From assembly GCA_023436305.1 (NCBI GenBank), contig JAEZJQ010000077.1, positions 1 through 57,644 of the forward strand: DNA of 57,644 bases, written 5' to 3'. This stretch comes from Bacillota bacterium (GTDB lineage Bacteria; Bacillota; UBA4882; UBA8346). Below the pieces are notes generated by a model. That model was not told where the DNA came from and made no database searches. It saw only the letters and a list, made by a program, of their open reading frames with translations. This document shows, in pieces, positions 10,301 through 19,771 of this stretch. Numbering within the stretch: position 1 is the stretch's first letter; each line of letters opens with the position of its first letter. Both the position numbers and the translations under genes were made by a program.

Positions 10301-13300
10301 CCGGATCAATTGGTAAGTAGGCTCCTCCGGCTTTGAGGACGCCTAAAATCCCGATAATCATCTCCAGCGAACGTTCTACCATAATGCCTATGATATTATC
10401 CGGCCCCACACCTTTACTCCGTAAGCCATGGGCCAATTGATTCGCTTTCTGGTTTAATTCCCGGTAGGTTAACTTTTGATTTTCATATACCACCGCGATA
10501 TTCTCCGGGGTCCGCTCGACTTGTTCTTCAAATAACTCCTGAATCGTTTTCTCTTTCGGATAATCAGATACAGTATTATTGAACTCATAAAGCAATTGCC
10601 GTTTTTCCCGCTCAGTAAGCATCTCGATATCGGCTATTCTTTGGTTGGGATTAACCGCTATTTCCCGCAGTATCTTTTGATAATGGCCGGCTAATCTACG
10701 GATGGTTTCCTGGGTAAATAGTTTACTGCAATATTCAAGATTAAAGCTGATCCCATCTGCCAACTCCTGACCCGATAAGGTAAGATCGAATTTGGCGGTC
10801 CGGTTCTCATACTCATACGGTTTAAATTTGAGCCCCGGAATTTCCAGCGGGTTCAGGTCCATGTTCTGAAGCACAAACATCACGTCAAATAATGGATTCC
10901 GGCTAAGATCTCTTGATACTTGCACTTTTTCCACCAATTCTTCAAACTGGTAATCTTGATGTTCATATGCTTCAATTGCGCACCGTTTCACATCCTCTAC
11001 AAACTCCAAAAAAATCTTGGTTCCAACCGGATAATTCCTCATCGCCAATGTATTGACAAACATCCCAATGATATTATGAAAATCCGCGTGGGGCCGTCCG
11101 GCTACCGGTGACCCGATGATAATGTCTTCCTGCCCGGTATACCTTGATAACACTACGTTATATCCCGCCAATAAAATCATATACAAGGTTGTATTGGTCC
11201 ACTGCGCTAATTCTTTGATCCTTCCGGTTAGCTCCGCTTCAATCGTAAACTCAAAATGATTCCCTTCAAAACTTTGGAATGCCGGCCGCGGGTAATCCAA
11301 GGGGAAGTTCAATACAGGAAGCTCTCCCTGGAATCTCTTCAACCAGTAACTTTCGGCCGTTTTTAATTTTCCGGTTTTTGCCATCTCATTTTGCCATACC
11401 GCGTAATCTTTATATTGAATCCGGAGTGGTGATAGTTCTTTCTCTTGATAGGTTTCGGTCAATTCCCGTATCAGTATTCCCATCGAAGTCCCGTCGGAGA
11501 TGATATGGTGCATGTCAAATATTAATAGATATTGATTGATACCGGTGCTTATCAGTTTGATCCTTAGCAAGGGAGCTTTTCTCAAGTCGAATGGTTTGAT
11601 AAATTCAGCAATAATTTGGTTGATTGCGATACTTTCCGTTTCACCATATTCTATCTTAAATTCGACTGCCGGTAATATCCGTTGCACCGGTTCGCCGTCG
11701 CTAAACTCAAAGAAGGTCCGTAACGATTCATGCCGTTTGATTAACTCTTGAAACGCTCTTTCCAGGGCAAGTTTATCCAATTCCCCTTCGACGATAAACA
11801 TTTCGGGCATATTGTAGGCAATGGAATCATCTTCAAATTGGTCGAGTAATAGTAAACGTTTCTGGGCTGAGGAAACCGGATAGTATTCCCGCGGCTGGGC
11901 CGGTTCAATAGCAGAGTAAATTTTCTGACGAGCTTGAGTGATGTATTTTGCCAGCTCGCTTATCGTTGGTTTCTGGAATATTTCCTGCAATGGTACTTCC
12001 ACGTTGCAGGCTTGGTGAATCTTTGATGCCAGGATGGTGGCTTTTAAGGAATGTCCGCCTAACTCAAAAAAGTTATTGTTAACTCCTATCCGTTCAATAC
12101 CTAATACCTCCCGCCATACTTCCGCTAGTTTCACTTCAACTTCATTAACCGGTACTTCATATTTGGTCCCGGTCTTTATTGCTCTATCGGGTTCCGGCAG
12201 GGCTTTCCGGTCGATCTTGCCGTTTTGAGTTAGTGGCAGTTTCGGAAGCTGTACAAAGTAGGACGGAAACATAAATTCAGGTAGGGTTTGTCCTAAATAT
12301 TCCTGGAGTTCTCTTACCTTTAATTCCTTTTTCGCTACGATATAGGCGCAGAGATATTTATCGCTGGTTGAATTCTCCTTAACTATCACAACTGCTTCCT
12401 TAATCATTTCATGGGTTAACAACCGGCTCTCAATCTCCCCCAACTCAATCCGGAATCCCCGAATCTTCACTTGGTGATCGATTCGTCCCAAAAACTCAAT
12501 ATTACCATCAGATCTCCACTTGGCCAAATCACCGGTCCTGTACATTTTTTGGCTGGGCGTTAACGGATTGACGACAAACTTTTCTCGGGTAAGTTTTTCC
12601 CGATTTAAATAACCTCTGGCTAGTCCAACCCCGGCGATATATAATTCTCCGGCAACTCCCACAGGCTGGAGTTGCATCTGCTTATTAAAAATCAATAATT
12701 GAATATTATCAATAGGTTTTCCGATAGGGATGATCTCCAAATCTTCTTCAGTGATACAGTCAAAATAAGAAACATCTATAGTTGCTTCCGTAGGACCATA
12801 TAAATTAGCCAGTTTAACAGTATGTTTACCGAATAGCATTTTAAAAGTTCTTACCTGGGCTGCAGTTAATGCTTCCCCGCTGGCAAATACCTGTTTTAAA
12901 CTTGCTATTTTCCTGGTTTCACCCGTAACTTTCATATATTCCAAAAATGCATTCAACATGGAGGGAACAAAGTGGATCACTGTAATCCGGTTTTTCTCAA
13001 TGCTTTCTACAATTTTTCCGGGATCTTTTTCAGCTCCGGGCTCCAAAAAACAAACCCGGGCACCTCGGAGTGACCACCAGAACATCTCCCAAACCGAAAC
13101 ATCGAATGTAAACGGGGTTTTTTGCAATATGGTATCACACTGGTTAATGGGGTACTTTTTTTGCATCCAAGTCAACCTGTTGATAAGGGAGTGATGTTCA
13201 ATCAAAGAACCTTTTGGTTTACCGGTTGATCCCGAAGTGTAAATCACATAAACCAGATTATGAGAAGTTGTATTATAAGCTAAATTCGTATTATCCCCGG

Positions 13301-16300
13301 TATATAGCAGTTCATCTTCGAGAAAGATACTCTCAATATGATCTTGAATTTTAATACTGTCGAATTTCCGATGGGATAGCAATAGAGTCACACCACTATC
13401 TTCAAGCATAAATTCGATTCGTTCCTCCGGGTATCCGGGATCTATGGGTAAATAAGCCCCACCGGCTTTAAGAATCCCCATAATCCCGATAATCATCTCC
13501 AGTGAACGCTCAACCATGATTCCTACAATGCTCTCTGCCTTAACCCCTTTATTCCGTAAGTATCTTGCCAATTGATTTGTTTTTCCGTTCAATTCCCGAT
13601 ATGTCAATTGCGTATCTTTGAAAATTACCGCTATATTATCCAGGGTTTTGGCGACTTGTTCTTCAAAAAGCTGATGGATTAACATTTCTCTGGGATACAA
13701 CGCTTCAGTTCGATTGAATTGATGAATTAATTGATTTTTCTCATCCTCTCCAAGTAATTGGATATCCGATAAAGTTATTTCTGGATTCAGAAATAGCGTA
13801 TTTATGATTCGTTGGTAATACTGACCCCATCGTGCGATGGTATCTTCGGTAAACAAATCCGTTCGATAGTTTAAGTTAACATTAAAAAAGCCCTTTTCTT
13901 CGAGAATTTCCAAGGTAAGATCGAACATCGCGGTTTTTAACTTATAGTCATACGTATCTAATTCCAGACCGCCGATTTGTAGTATCCGCTCATTGGTGTT
14001 TTCATATACAAACATTACATCAAACAAAGGATTTCGACTATTATCCCTTTTAATATTGACCTTATTCACCAGCAAATCAAACGGATAATCCATATACGAA
14101 TATGCTTCCAGACAGTTTTCTTTTACTTCATTTAAAAAATCCTGATATTTTTTTTGATTGGTAGGATAATTTCTTAGTACGATTGTATTGGTGAACATTC
14201 CAAATCCCTGTTCAAAATCGCTATGATTGCGGTTCGAAGTAGGAGTACCAACGAAGATCTCCTCTTGCCCGGATAATTTTTGTAGTAAAATAGTAAATGC
14301 CGATATTAATACCATGAAGAGACTGGTTCCCGTTTTCTTGGCGAGATTTTTCAAATTCTTCACGATTTCCGGCTCAATTTTCATCTTTACGGTATTTCCG
14401 GAATAATGCTGAACTGTGGACCGTTTATAATCCAAAGGAAGATCTAGTGGTACAATCTCACCTGACATTTCTTGCAACCAAAAAGCTTCACATTCTTTAA
14501 TTGCGGCGGAGTTCAAGAAATCCTTTTCCCAGAACACATAATCGCGGTATTGTTTTTTTACGGGATCTAATTTTTGATCCATATATAATTTCATAAATTC
14601 CTGCGCTAAAATATTCAATGAAAAACCATCCGCAATGGTATGGTGCAGATCGATCAATAAAACATTTTCATCCGGTGAAATTTCAATCAGACTGACTTTA
14701 ATTAATGGCGCTTTGGCTAAATCAAAGCCGCCAATCAGACCGTCCAATAATTCATCAAGATCCTGTGTAGGGTCTTTTTGAATCATTTCCACTTTAAAGT
14801 CGATGTCCGGTAATATTTCCTGAAGCAATTCATCGTTCTCAATAAGCAATCTGGTTCTTAAGCTCTCGTGTCTTCTGATTAAAGACTTAAATACCATTTC
14901 TAATTTGGATGCATTGATCTTCCCTTTGATCTTTATCACCCCAATGATATGATAAGGGTCCTTATCATCAACTTGACTCAAGGTGAATAACCGCTTTTGA
15001 GATGTGGACATGGGAATATAAGAATTATCTTTAGTAAAATTATCAATATTGACTGGAAAATAATTATCAGAGAAACTAAAACCGCCTTCCCTTAATTCAT
15101 AAATACTTTCCTTAATTTTTTGGATAATGATCTCAATGTCGTTCTCAGTAATTTTAGTGCAAAAACAACAAATTCTTCTTTCCCATGTATAGATTCCCTT
15201 ATACATCAACAAATAGAAAAACAAATCCATTTCGATGGGTAATAAAGACAAATCATATTGGCCGTATGATTCAAAGCGAAATTGGGAACCAAAATGCCGT
15301 ACTCTGATAGGAACTCTTTCATCTTCAAAAAACCGATTGATGCGATTCACAAATAACTCTGTTTTTTCATTGACCGCTTGCTGTAAGGATTCTCCTTTTT
15401 GCTTCATATACGATAATACTGCAAAAGCTGCGGCCATTGTCAGCGGGTGCTTACAAAATGTTCCGGCAAAAGTAACCGTTTCATGATCAGGCTTGGATAA
15501 ATCGTGGAAGTACCAACACCCTCCATCAATGGCATCCAGATATTCCTTCTTACCGGCTACAACACCGATAGGCATTCCACCACCGACGATTTTACCATAA
15601 GTAACCAAATCGGCCCGGATTCCGAAATAAGCTTGAGCGCCCCCCGGTTGAATTCTGAAACCGTTAATCATCTCATCAAATATTAATACAATACCCGTTC
15701 TTGCCGTCAGATCCCTTAATTCAGTCAGGAACGCCCTGGGCTGAAAACTGGGCTTTCTACTTTGTACCGGTTCTACTAAGACAGCCGCGATTTCCTGGTG
15801 ATGTTTTTCGATATAATCGAGTGATTCCTTTGAGCCGTAAATTAAGGTAACCATATCTTTTACCATATTGTAGGGAGTTCCTGGCGATATCGGAAAAGGT
15901 CCTTCATCATCCGTCTGGGTTAATACTCCATCAAAAATACCATGATATGAACCTGCAAACATGACAACTTTATCCTTTTTCCGGGCCGCCCTGGCAATTC
16001 TTAAGGCAATCATAACGGCTTCGGAACCTGTGTTGCTAAAAGCTACTCTTTCAACACCGGTTAATTCTTTAATTAACTCGGCCACCTTTCCGGCTAGTTC
16101 CGATTGCGGACCTAATTCAAAACCCTTCTTTAACTGATTAACAATCGCCTCGTGGATAAAATCCGGGTTATGGCCGAAATAATGGACACCATATCCAATC
16201 GCTATATCGATATATTCATTACCGTCAATATCCCAAAACCTGGAACCTTGGGATCGTCTTGAGACCACCGGGTATATAATTTCTTTTAAGGTGGTTCGAA

Positions 16301-19300
16301 AATTTAATGAACCGACCCAATCGGAAAGTACCGAATTATACGTTGCAGCGTATTCTTTCGATTGTTTCGTCTTTTCATTATATTTCACTGTAAAATTACT
16401 TATAAATTCTTTTTGCTGCGCAGTCAATTTTTCTTCCTCGAATATCATAGAACGGGAATTAACTTTTGGAAAATTTTTTCTGATTCCGAAGTCACTGGGA
16501 AATTGATATTTTTGTTGGGTAAGGTTTTTAATATATTCTAACTGTTGAGATATATTCGCAATTTGGTTCCCGATAGAACTCGGGAATTCGTTATTAGTCT
16601 CACGATAAACCAAATGATTATTTTTTAAGGCTTGAGAACTTGCAGCCGTCTCCGGAAAACTGCTTTCGGGCATATTATCGTGGATGTACTGGGCAATTTT
16701 TTCTACCGTGTTTAATTCCATCAAAAATTCATTCAATGAGATATCAAGACCATATTTGTTATCAATGCGCTTTTTAAATTGAACTAATAGTAAGGAGTCA
16801 AAGCCCAATGAGAATAAGTTGATATCTGTCCGGATATCATCCGTTTCCAATCCGGTAATAAGATTGATGATTTGTTTTAGCACCGATTTTATCTGTTCCA
16901 GATTAATTTCCGGGTTTTGCTCCAGCTTCGCAAATCCCCTATCAGGAGTTGAAAATAAAATAGCATTGGAATTTGCAAGAGAATGATTATCCATCTGAAC
17001 CTTGGACATACTCATTGGACTAACTGTGTTATTTCTTAATTCCATCCAGAAACTCTTTCGTTGGAACGGGTAACTGGGGAGCAAGACAGTCTCCTTTTGA
17101 TAATGGGCATAAAACGAATTCCAGTCGATCGGAATCCCGCACAAATATAACGCTGCCAAGGAGTTCAGAAGTTGCTTATATTCATTGACACCCTTGCGTA
17201 ATGTCGGTAAAAACAGGTAATGATCTCCGGTGAGACATTGACCCGCCAAACCAGATAAGGTGGCATTCCCGCCGATTTCAATGAATATGTTGTACCCCAT
17301 TTGCTTGGCGGTATTCATCGCCTCGAAAAACCGCACCGTATGGCATAAATGATTAACCCAGTATTGCGTATTCCCGATAATTTGTTCATCCGCCAGTTTT
17401 CCAGTCATGGTGGATATAATATCGAGATGGGGTTTTGCAAAAGAAACATCCTTGATTCGCTCAAAATAGCCAGCCATATAAGGCTGCATCATCAGTGAAT
17501 GAAAGGGATGGGATATTGTCAATTTGTCAATAAACACCCTTTGCTGCTGTATCTTCTCAATGACCTGGTCCACTTCGCCGTTAAGGCCGGAAATGGTAAC
17601 ATTATCGGGGGCATTTACGGCGGCTATGGACACATCTTGGCATCCGGTTTCCTGGATGGCCCGCTGCACCAGGGCTTCATTCGCTAAAATCCCGATCATT
17701 TTCCCGTTCTCCGCCACCGAATCCATCATTTTGCCACGGTAGGCAATCATTTTTACCGCATCATCCAAACTCAACAAACCGGCGTAACATGCGGCCGCAA
17801 ATTCCCCGATACTATGCCCGATGACTGCCTGGGGTTTGATGCCCAGTGATTCCCATATCCGGGTTAAGGCGTATTCAACCGCAAAAATAACCGGTTGAGA
17901 ATGAAGCGCTTTATTCAATAATGCAGCGTTTTCCGCTTTAAACATGGTGTCTACAATGGAGATCTTCAATATCGATTGGAATTTCCGATCGCAAAGATCC
18001 AGCGCCTCTTTAAACAACGGGGAGGTTTTATAAAGATTGACGCCGATGCCGGGGTATATTGACCCCTGCCCCGTAAATAAAAATACGATTTTACTCGGGG
18101 CAAAATGACGGCAATTCGCGGTGACCTCCGCATATTTCTGATCATCTTCCAAACAGTACTTGATTTCATCCAATAGATTTTCGCTGTTGTTGCCGGATAC
18201 GGCAAAACGGTAATCCAGATAACTTTTGCCGATATTCGATGTATAACAGATATCCTTAATGGAGTTCCCGGTTTCCTCCAAATACGCTTTCATATGATTT
18301 ACTGCTTCTTTTAGCGCCGATTCATCTTTGGCCGATAATGTCAGTAAATGATACGGCAGCTTTTGCATACGGTCATTGGTATGATTCATGGGGGGTTCTT
18401 CGATAATGGCATGTGCCAGCGCGCCGGTGAAACCAAAAGAACTGATGCCCGCCCTGCGTTTTTTCCCGGAAGGATTCCAATCAGTCAACGTAGTGGCGAC
18501 ATTGATGTTTCCCCATTCGATGTTGGGGTTGGGAGTATTAAAATGAATATGAGGCGGTATTTTTTTATGTTGAATCGCTAAAATAACCTTAATCAATCCG
18601 GCGACTCCGGCCGCGGCTTCCAAATGTCCGATATTGGTCTTTACGGAACCAATTAATAAGTTTTGTTCCCTATTTTTAAATACTTCTGATAACGCCTGGA
18701 CTTCGATTAAGTCTCCCAGTTCCGTTCCCGCACCGTGTGCTTCGATATAGTCAATATCATCGGGGGATAATGACGCTTGATCCAAAGCCCGTTTAATCAA
18801 GCTCTTCTGGGATATGCCGTTTGGCGCGGTAAAACCGTTAGTCCTGCCGTCTTGTCCGACGAAAACACTTTTAACGATGGCATGGATAGTATTTTGATCG
18901 GCCCGGGCATCCGATAATCGTTTTAAAATTACCACGCCACAACCTTCCCCTCTTCCAAAACCGTCGGCTTCCGCATCAAACGTCTTACATTTCCCGTCCG
19001 GAGAGAGTCCGTTAATTTTGGAAAGGCCGATAAATGACTCCGGCGCTAACAACATATTCACACCACCGATGATGGCCATATCGCATTCATTTTTACGGAG
19101 GCTTTCCACTGCGGCGCTTAATGCGACCAGGGAAGAAGAACAAGCGGTATCAACCGTAATCGAGGGACCCTTAAAATCATAATAATAAGCAAGTCTGCCG
19201 CTGACCGCATTAAAAGAAATACCCGTTATGGAATACGGGCCGATATTATTCACATCACCGGATAATAAATGCGCTTTCATATAATCCAACGAGTTAATTC

Positions 19301-19763
19301 CGATAAATACACCGGTCCGGCTTCCTTTCAGTTTTTCAATATTCAGGCAGGCATTTTCCAGAGCCTCCCAACTGACTTCCAATAGCAACCGCTGTTGCGG
19401 ATCGATTGAACTTGCTTCCACCGGAAAGATTTCAAAATGTTTGTTATCAAACCGATCCACCGGCACATTCAGGAACGCTCCGTAGCGGGTAAACATCTTT
19501 CCCGGTTCCGCGGTGTTCTCGCTATAAAAGGTGCTGCTCGAAAACCGGCTCTCCGGAATTTCCGTCACCGTATCGATGCCATTTTCTAAAATTCGCCAAA
19601 AAAGTTCCGGATTGTTGGCTCCGCCCGGAAAACGGCAACCATAACCGATGATGGCAATATCTTCATTGATCTTGTTTTGATGGATTTGGCCTGATAACTC
19701 CTGGATTTTATCCGCGGCTTTTTTTAGGGCGTCCTTATATTTCTGGATTTCACTTTCCATCAT
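7377..19763 (-). CDS. Hybrid PKS/NRPS: KS-AT-ACP-aminotransferase-C-A-PCP-C-A-PCP-E
   Basis: This 4128-residue protein begins with a short coiled-coil docking segment. Then follow KS (TACSSS, Cys near 206; EAHGAGT; SVKTNIGH), AT (GHSIGEF near 650; HPFHS, malonyl-type), ACP (GFDSL near 988), a class III PLP aminotransferase (DEMINGFR, Lys in TYGKIVGGG near 1391), C1 (HHTIADG near 1708), A1 (near 2176), PCP1 (GGHSL near 2570), C2 (HHIISDG near 2752), A2 (near 3226), PCP2 (GGDSI near 3608), E (HHLVIDG near 3790) and a C-terminal docking helix. The A1 pocket reads DVWHFSLIDK, close to the EntF serine code. The A2 pocket reads DILQMGMIWK, close to known glycine codes. The KS-AT-ACP adds two carbons and the aminotransferase should convert the beta-keto acyl chain to a beta-amino acyl chain, as in iturin-type synthetases. 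The E domain after a glycine-coded module is odd. The gene lies 8 bases after the upstream PKS gene. Confidence 0.95.
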   Translation of the reverse strand: MMESEIQKYKDALKKAADKIQELSGQIHQNKINEDIAIIGYGCRFPGGANNPELFWRILENGIDTVTEIPESRFSSSTFYSENTAEPGKMFTRYGAFLNVPVDRFDNKHFEIFPVEASSIDPQQRLLLEVSWEALENACLNIEKLKGSRTGVFIGINSLDYMKAHLLSGDVNNIGPYSITGISFNAVSGRLAYYYDFKGPSITVDTACSSSLVALSAAVESLRKNECDMAIIGGVNMLLAPESFIGLSKINGLSPDGKCKTFDAEADGFGRGEGCGVVILKRLSDARADQNTIHAIVKSVFVGQDGRTNGFTAPNGISQKSLIKRALDQASLSPDDIDYIEAHGAGTELGDLIEVQALSEVFKNREQNLLIGSVKTNIGHLEAAAGVAGLIKVILAIQHKKIPPHIHFNTPNPNIEWGNINVATTLTDWNPSGKKRRAGISSFGFTGALAHAIIEEPPMNHTNDRMQKLPYHLLTLSAKDESALKEAVNHMKAYLEETGNSIKDICYTSNIGKSYLDYRFAVSGNNSENLLDEIKYCLEDDQKYAEVTANCRHFAPSKIVFLFTGQGSIYPGIGVNLYKTSPLFKEALDLCDRKFQSILKISIVDTMFKAENAALLNKALHSQPVIFAVEYALTRIWESLGIKPQAVIGHSIGEFAAACYAGLLSLDDAVKMIAYRGKMMDSVAENGKMIGILANEALVQRAIQETGCQDVSIAAVNAPDNVTISGLNGEVDQVIEKIQQQRVFIDKLTISHPFHSLMMQPYMAGYFERIKDVSFAKPHLDIISTMTGKLADEQIIGNTQYWVNHLCHTVRFFEAMNTAKQMGYNIFIEIGGNATLSGLAGQCLTGDHYLFLPTLRKGVNEYKQLLNSLAALYLCGIPIDWNSFYAHYQKETVLLPSYPFQRKSFWMELRNNTVSPMSMSKVQMDNHSLANSNAILFSTPDRGFAKLEQNPEINLEQIKSVLKQIINLITGLETDDIRTDINLFSLGFDSLLLVQFKKRIDNKYGLDISLNEFLMELNTVEKIAQYIHDNMPESSFPETAASSQALKNNHLVYRETNNEFPSSIGNQIANISQQLEYIKNLTQQKYQFPSDFGIRKNFPKVNSRSMIFEEEKLTAQQKEFISNFTVKYNEKTKQSKEYAATYNSVLSDWVGSLNFRTTLKEIIYPVVSRRSQGSRFWDIDGNEYIDIAIGYGVHYFGHNPDFIHEAIVNQLKKGFELGPQSELAGKVAELIKELTGVERVAFSNTGSEAVMIALRIARAARKKDKVVMFAGSYHGIFDGVLTQTDDEGPFPISPGTPYNMVKDMVTLIYGSKESLDYIEKHHQEIAAVLVEPVQSRKPSFQPRAFLTELRDLTARTGIVLIFDEMINGFRIQPGGAQAYFGIRADLVTYGKIVGGGMPIGVVAGKKEYLDAIDGGCWYFHDLSKPDHETVTFAGTFCKHPLTMAAAFAVLSYMKQKGESLQQAVNEKTELFVNRINRFFEDERVPIRVRHFGSQFRFESYGQYDLSLLPIEMDLFFYLLMYKGIYTWERRICCFCTKITENDIEIIIQKIKESIYELREGGFSFSDNYFPVNIDNFTKDNSYIPMSTSQKRLFTLSQVDDKDPYHIIGVIKIKGKINASKLEMVFKSLIRRHESLRTRLLIENDELLQEILPDIDFKVEMIQKDPTQDLDELLDGLIGGFDLAKAPLIKVSLIEISPDENVLLIDLHHTIADGFSLNILAQEFMKLYMDQKLDPVKKQYRDYVFWEKDFLNSAAIKECEAFWLQEMSGEIVPLDLPLDYKRSTVQHYSGNTVKMKIEPEIVKNLKNLAKKTGTSLFMVLISAFTILLQKLSGQEEIFVGTPTSNRNHSDFEQGFGMFTNTIVLRNYPTNQKKYQDFLNEVKENCLEAYSYMDYPFDLLVNKVNIKRDNSRNPLFDVMFVYENTNERILQIGGLELDTYDYKLKTAMFDLTLEILEEKGFFNVNLNYRTDLFTEDTIARWGQYYQRIINTLFLNPEITLSDIQLLGEDEKNQLIHQFNRTEALYPREMLIHQLFEEQVAKTLDNIAVIFKDTQLTYRELNGKTNQLARYLRNKGVKAESIVGIMVERSLEMIIGIMGILKAGGAYLPIDPGYPEERIEFMLEDSGVTLLLSHRKFDSIKIQDHIESIFLEDELLYTGDNTNLAYNTTSHNLVYVIYTSGSTGKPKGSLIEHHSLINRLTWMQKKYPINQCDTILQKTPFTFDVSVWEMFWWSLRGARVCFLEPGAEKDPGKIVESIEKNRITVIHFVPSMLNAFLEYMKVTGETRKIASLKQVFASGEALTAAQVRTFKMLFGKHTVKLANLYGPTEATIDVSYFDCITEEDLEIIPIGKPIDNIQLLIFNKQMQLQPVGVAGELYIAGVGLARGYLNREKLTREKFVVNPLTPSQKMYRTGDLAKWRSDGNIEFLGRIDHQVKIRGFRIELGEIESRLLTHEMIKEAVVIVKENSTSDKYLCAYIVAKKELKVRELQEYLGQTLPEFMFPSYFVQLPKLPLTQNGKIDRKALPEPDRAIKTGTKYEVPVNEVEVKLAEVWREVLGIERIGVNNNFFELGGHSLKATILASKIHQACNVEVPLQEIFQKPTISELAKYITQARQKIYSAIEPAQPREYYPVSSAQKRLLLLDQFEDDSIAYNMPEMFIVEGELDKLALERAFQELIKRHESLRTFFEFSDGEPVQRILPAVEFKIEYGETESIAINQIIAEFIKPFDLRKAPLLRIKLISTGINQYLLIFDMHHIISDGTSMGILIRELTETYQEKELSPLRIQYKDYAVWQNEMAKTGKLKTAESYWLKRFQGELPVLNFPLDYPRPAFQSFEGNHFEFTIEAELTGRIKELAQWTNTTLYMILLAGYNVVLSRYTGQEDIIIGSPVAGRPHADFHNIIGMFVNTLAMRNYPVGTKIFLEFVEDVKRCAIEAYEHQDYQFEELVEKVQVSRDLSRNPLFDVMFVLQNMDLNPLEIPGLKFKPYEYENRTAKFDLTLSGQELADGISFNLEYCSKLFTQETIRRLAGHYQKILREIAVNPNQRIADIEMLTEREKRQLLYEFNNTVSDYPKEKTIQELFEEQVERTPENIAVVYENQKLTYRELNQKANQLAHGLRSKGVGPDNIIGIMVERSLEMIIGILGVLKAGGAYLPIDPEYPEERTKFMLEDSKAAILLTQKEFAHKGDSISGITKIDLKEEEIYSRDDSNLEGTPRNTRNLAYVIYTSGSTGKPKGVMIEHCSVHNFIRGITDRIKFRTGKTILVLTTISFDIFGLETLLSLTRGLRIIIATETEQSNPQLLSKLITKHKIQMLQLTPSRMQMFLADYNYRSCLKHLTEIMIGGEVVPESLVIEIRKLTSARIYNMYGPTETTIWSTVKDLTTDTGVNIGTPIANTRIYIVDHHDQCQPIGVVGELCISGDGLARGYLEQPELTQEKFVLNPFEPGKRMYRTGDLARWLPDGNIEFLGRIDYQVKIRGFRIELGEIENQLLRHRNIKEAVVIETESQGYKYLCAYLVIKEEMKLSELREYLATNLPDYMIPSYFVKLEKLPLTPNGKIDRKGLPKPDGSIIRVRDYVAPANDLEEQMVQIWQEVLGIEKISVNENFFELGGDSIKAIQVTTRLYNHQLKSNVRELFKNPTIELFTKCVSYQENKISQEAITGEIGLTPVQKWFFESRATEKHHFNQSIVLYRNEGFETNILSRVFDKIIEHHDALRMVYQTSKDHKVVQYNRGIENGLYDMKVIDLATETDYEERVEAEANQLQKDIDLARGPLIKLGLFKTKDGDHLLIVIHHLVIDGVSWRILVEDLMTGYLSVLQNKDIILPWKTHSFKEWSEKLQQYANSKKFLLEKKYWGELERQEVAALFKNTFNDRRGQAVRQCFDLKLSPAETEKLLKQVNAVYNTEINDILLTALGLAVKKVAGEGKVLIQMEGHGREEIIPEMNITRTIGWFTSIYPVVLDINPDEKLSFTIKHVKESLRRIPAHGIGYGILKYLTAPENKQDINYRLKPEISFNYLGQLDQNTHPRIFALSKLPTGEDISPKLNKLKLPIDINGMIVNNELVFTVDYSTHEYHETTIAELVHNFRAALLDIIEHCIGKGDKELTPSDFENDDLNIEELNSIFAAINKLKKK

Positions 19764-19771
19764 TCATTCCC

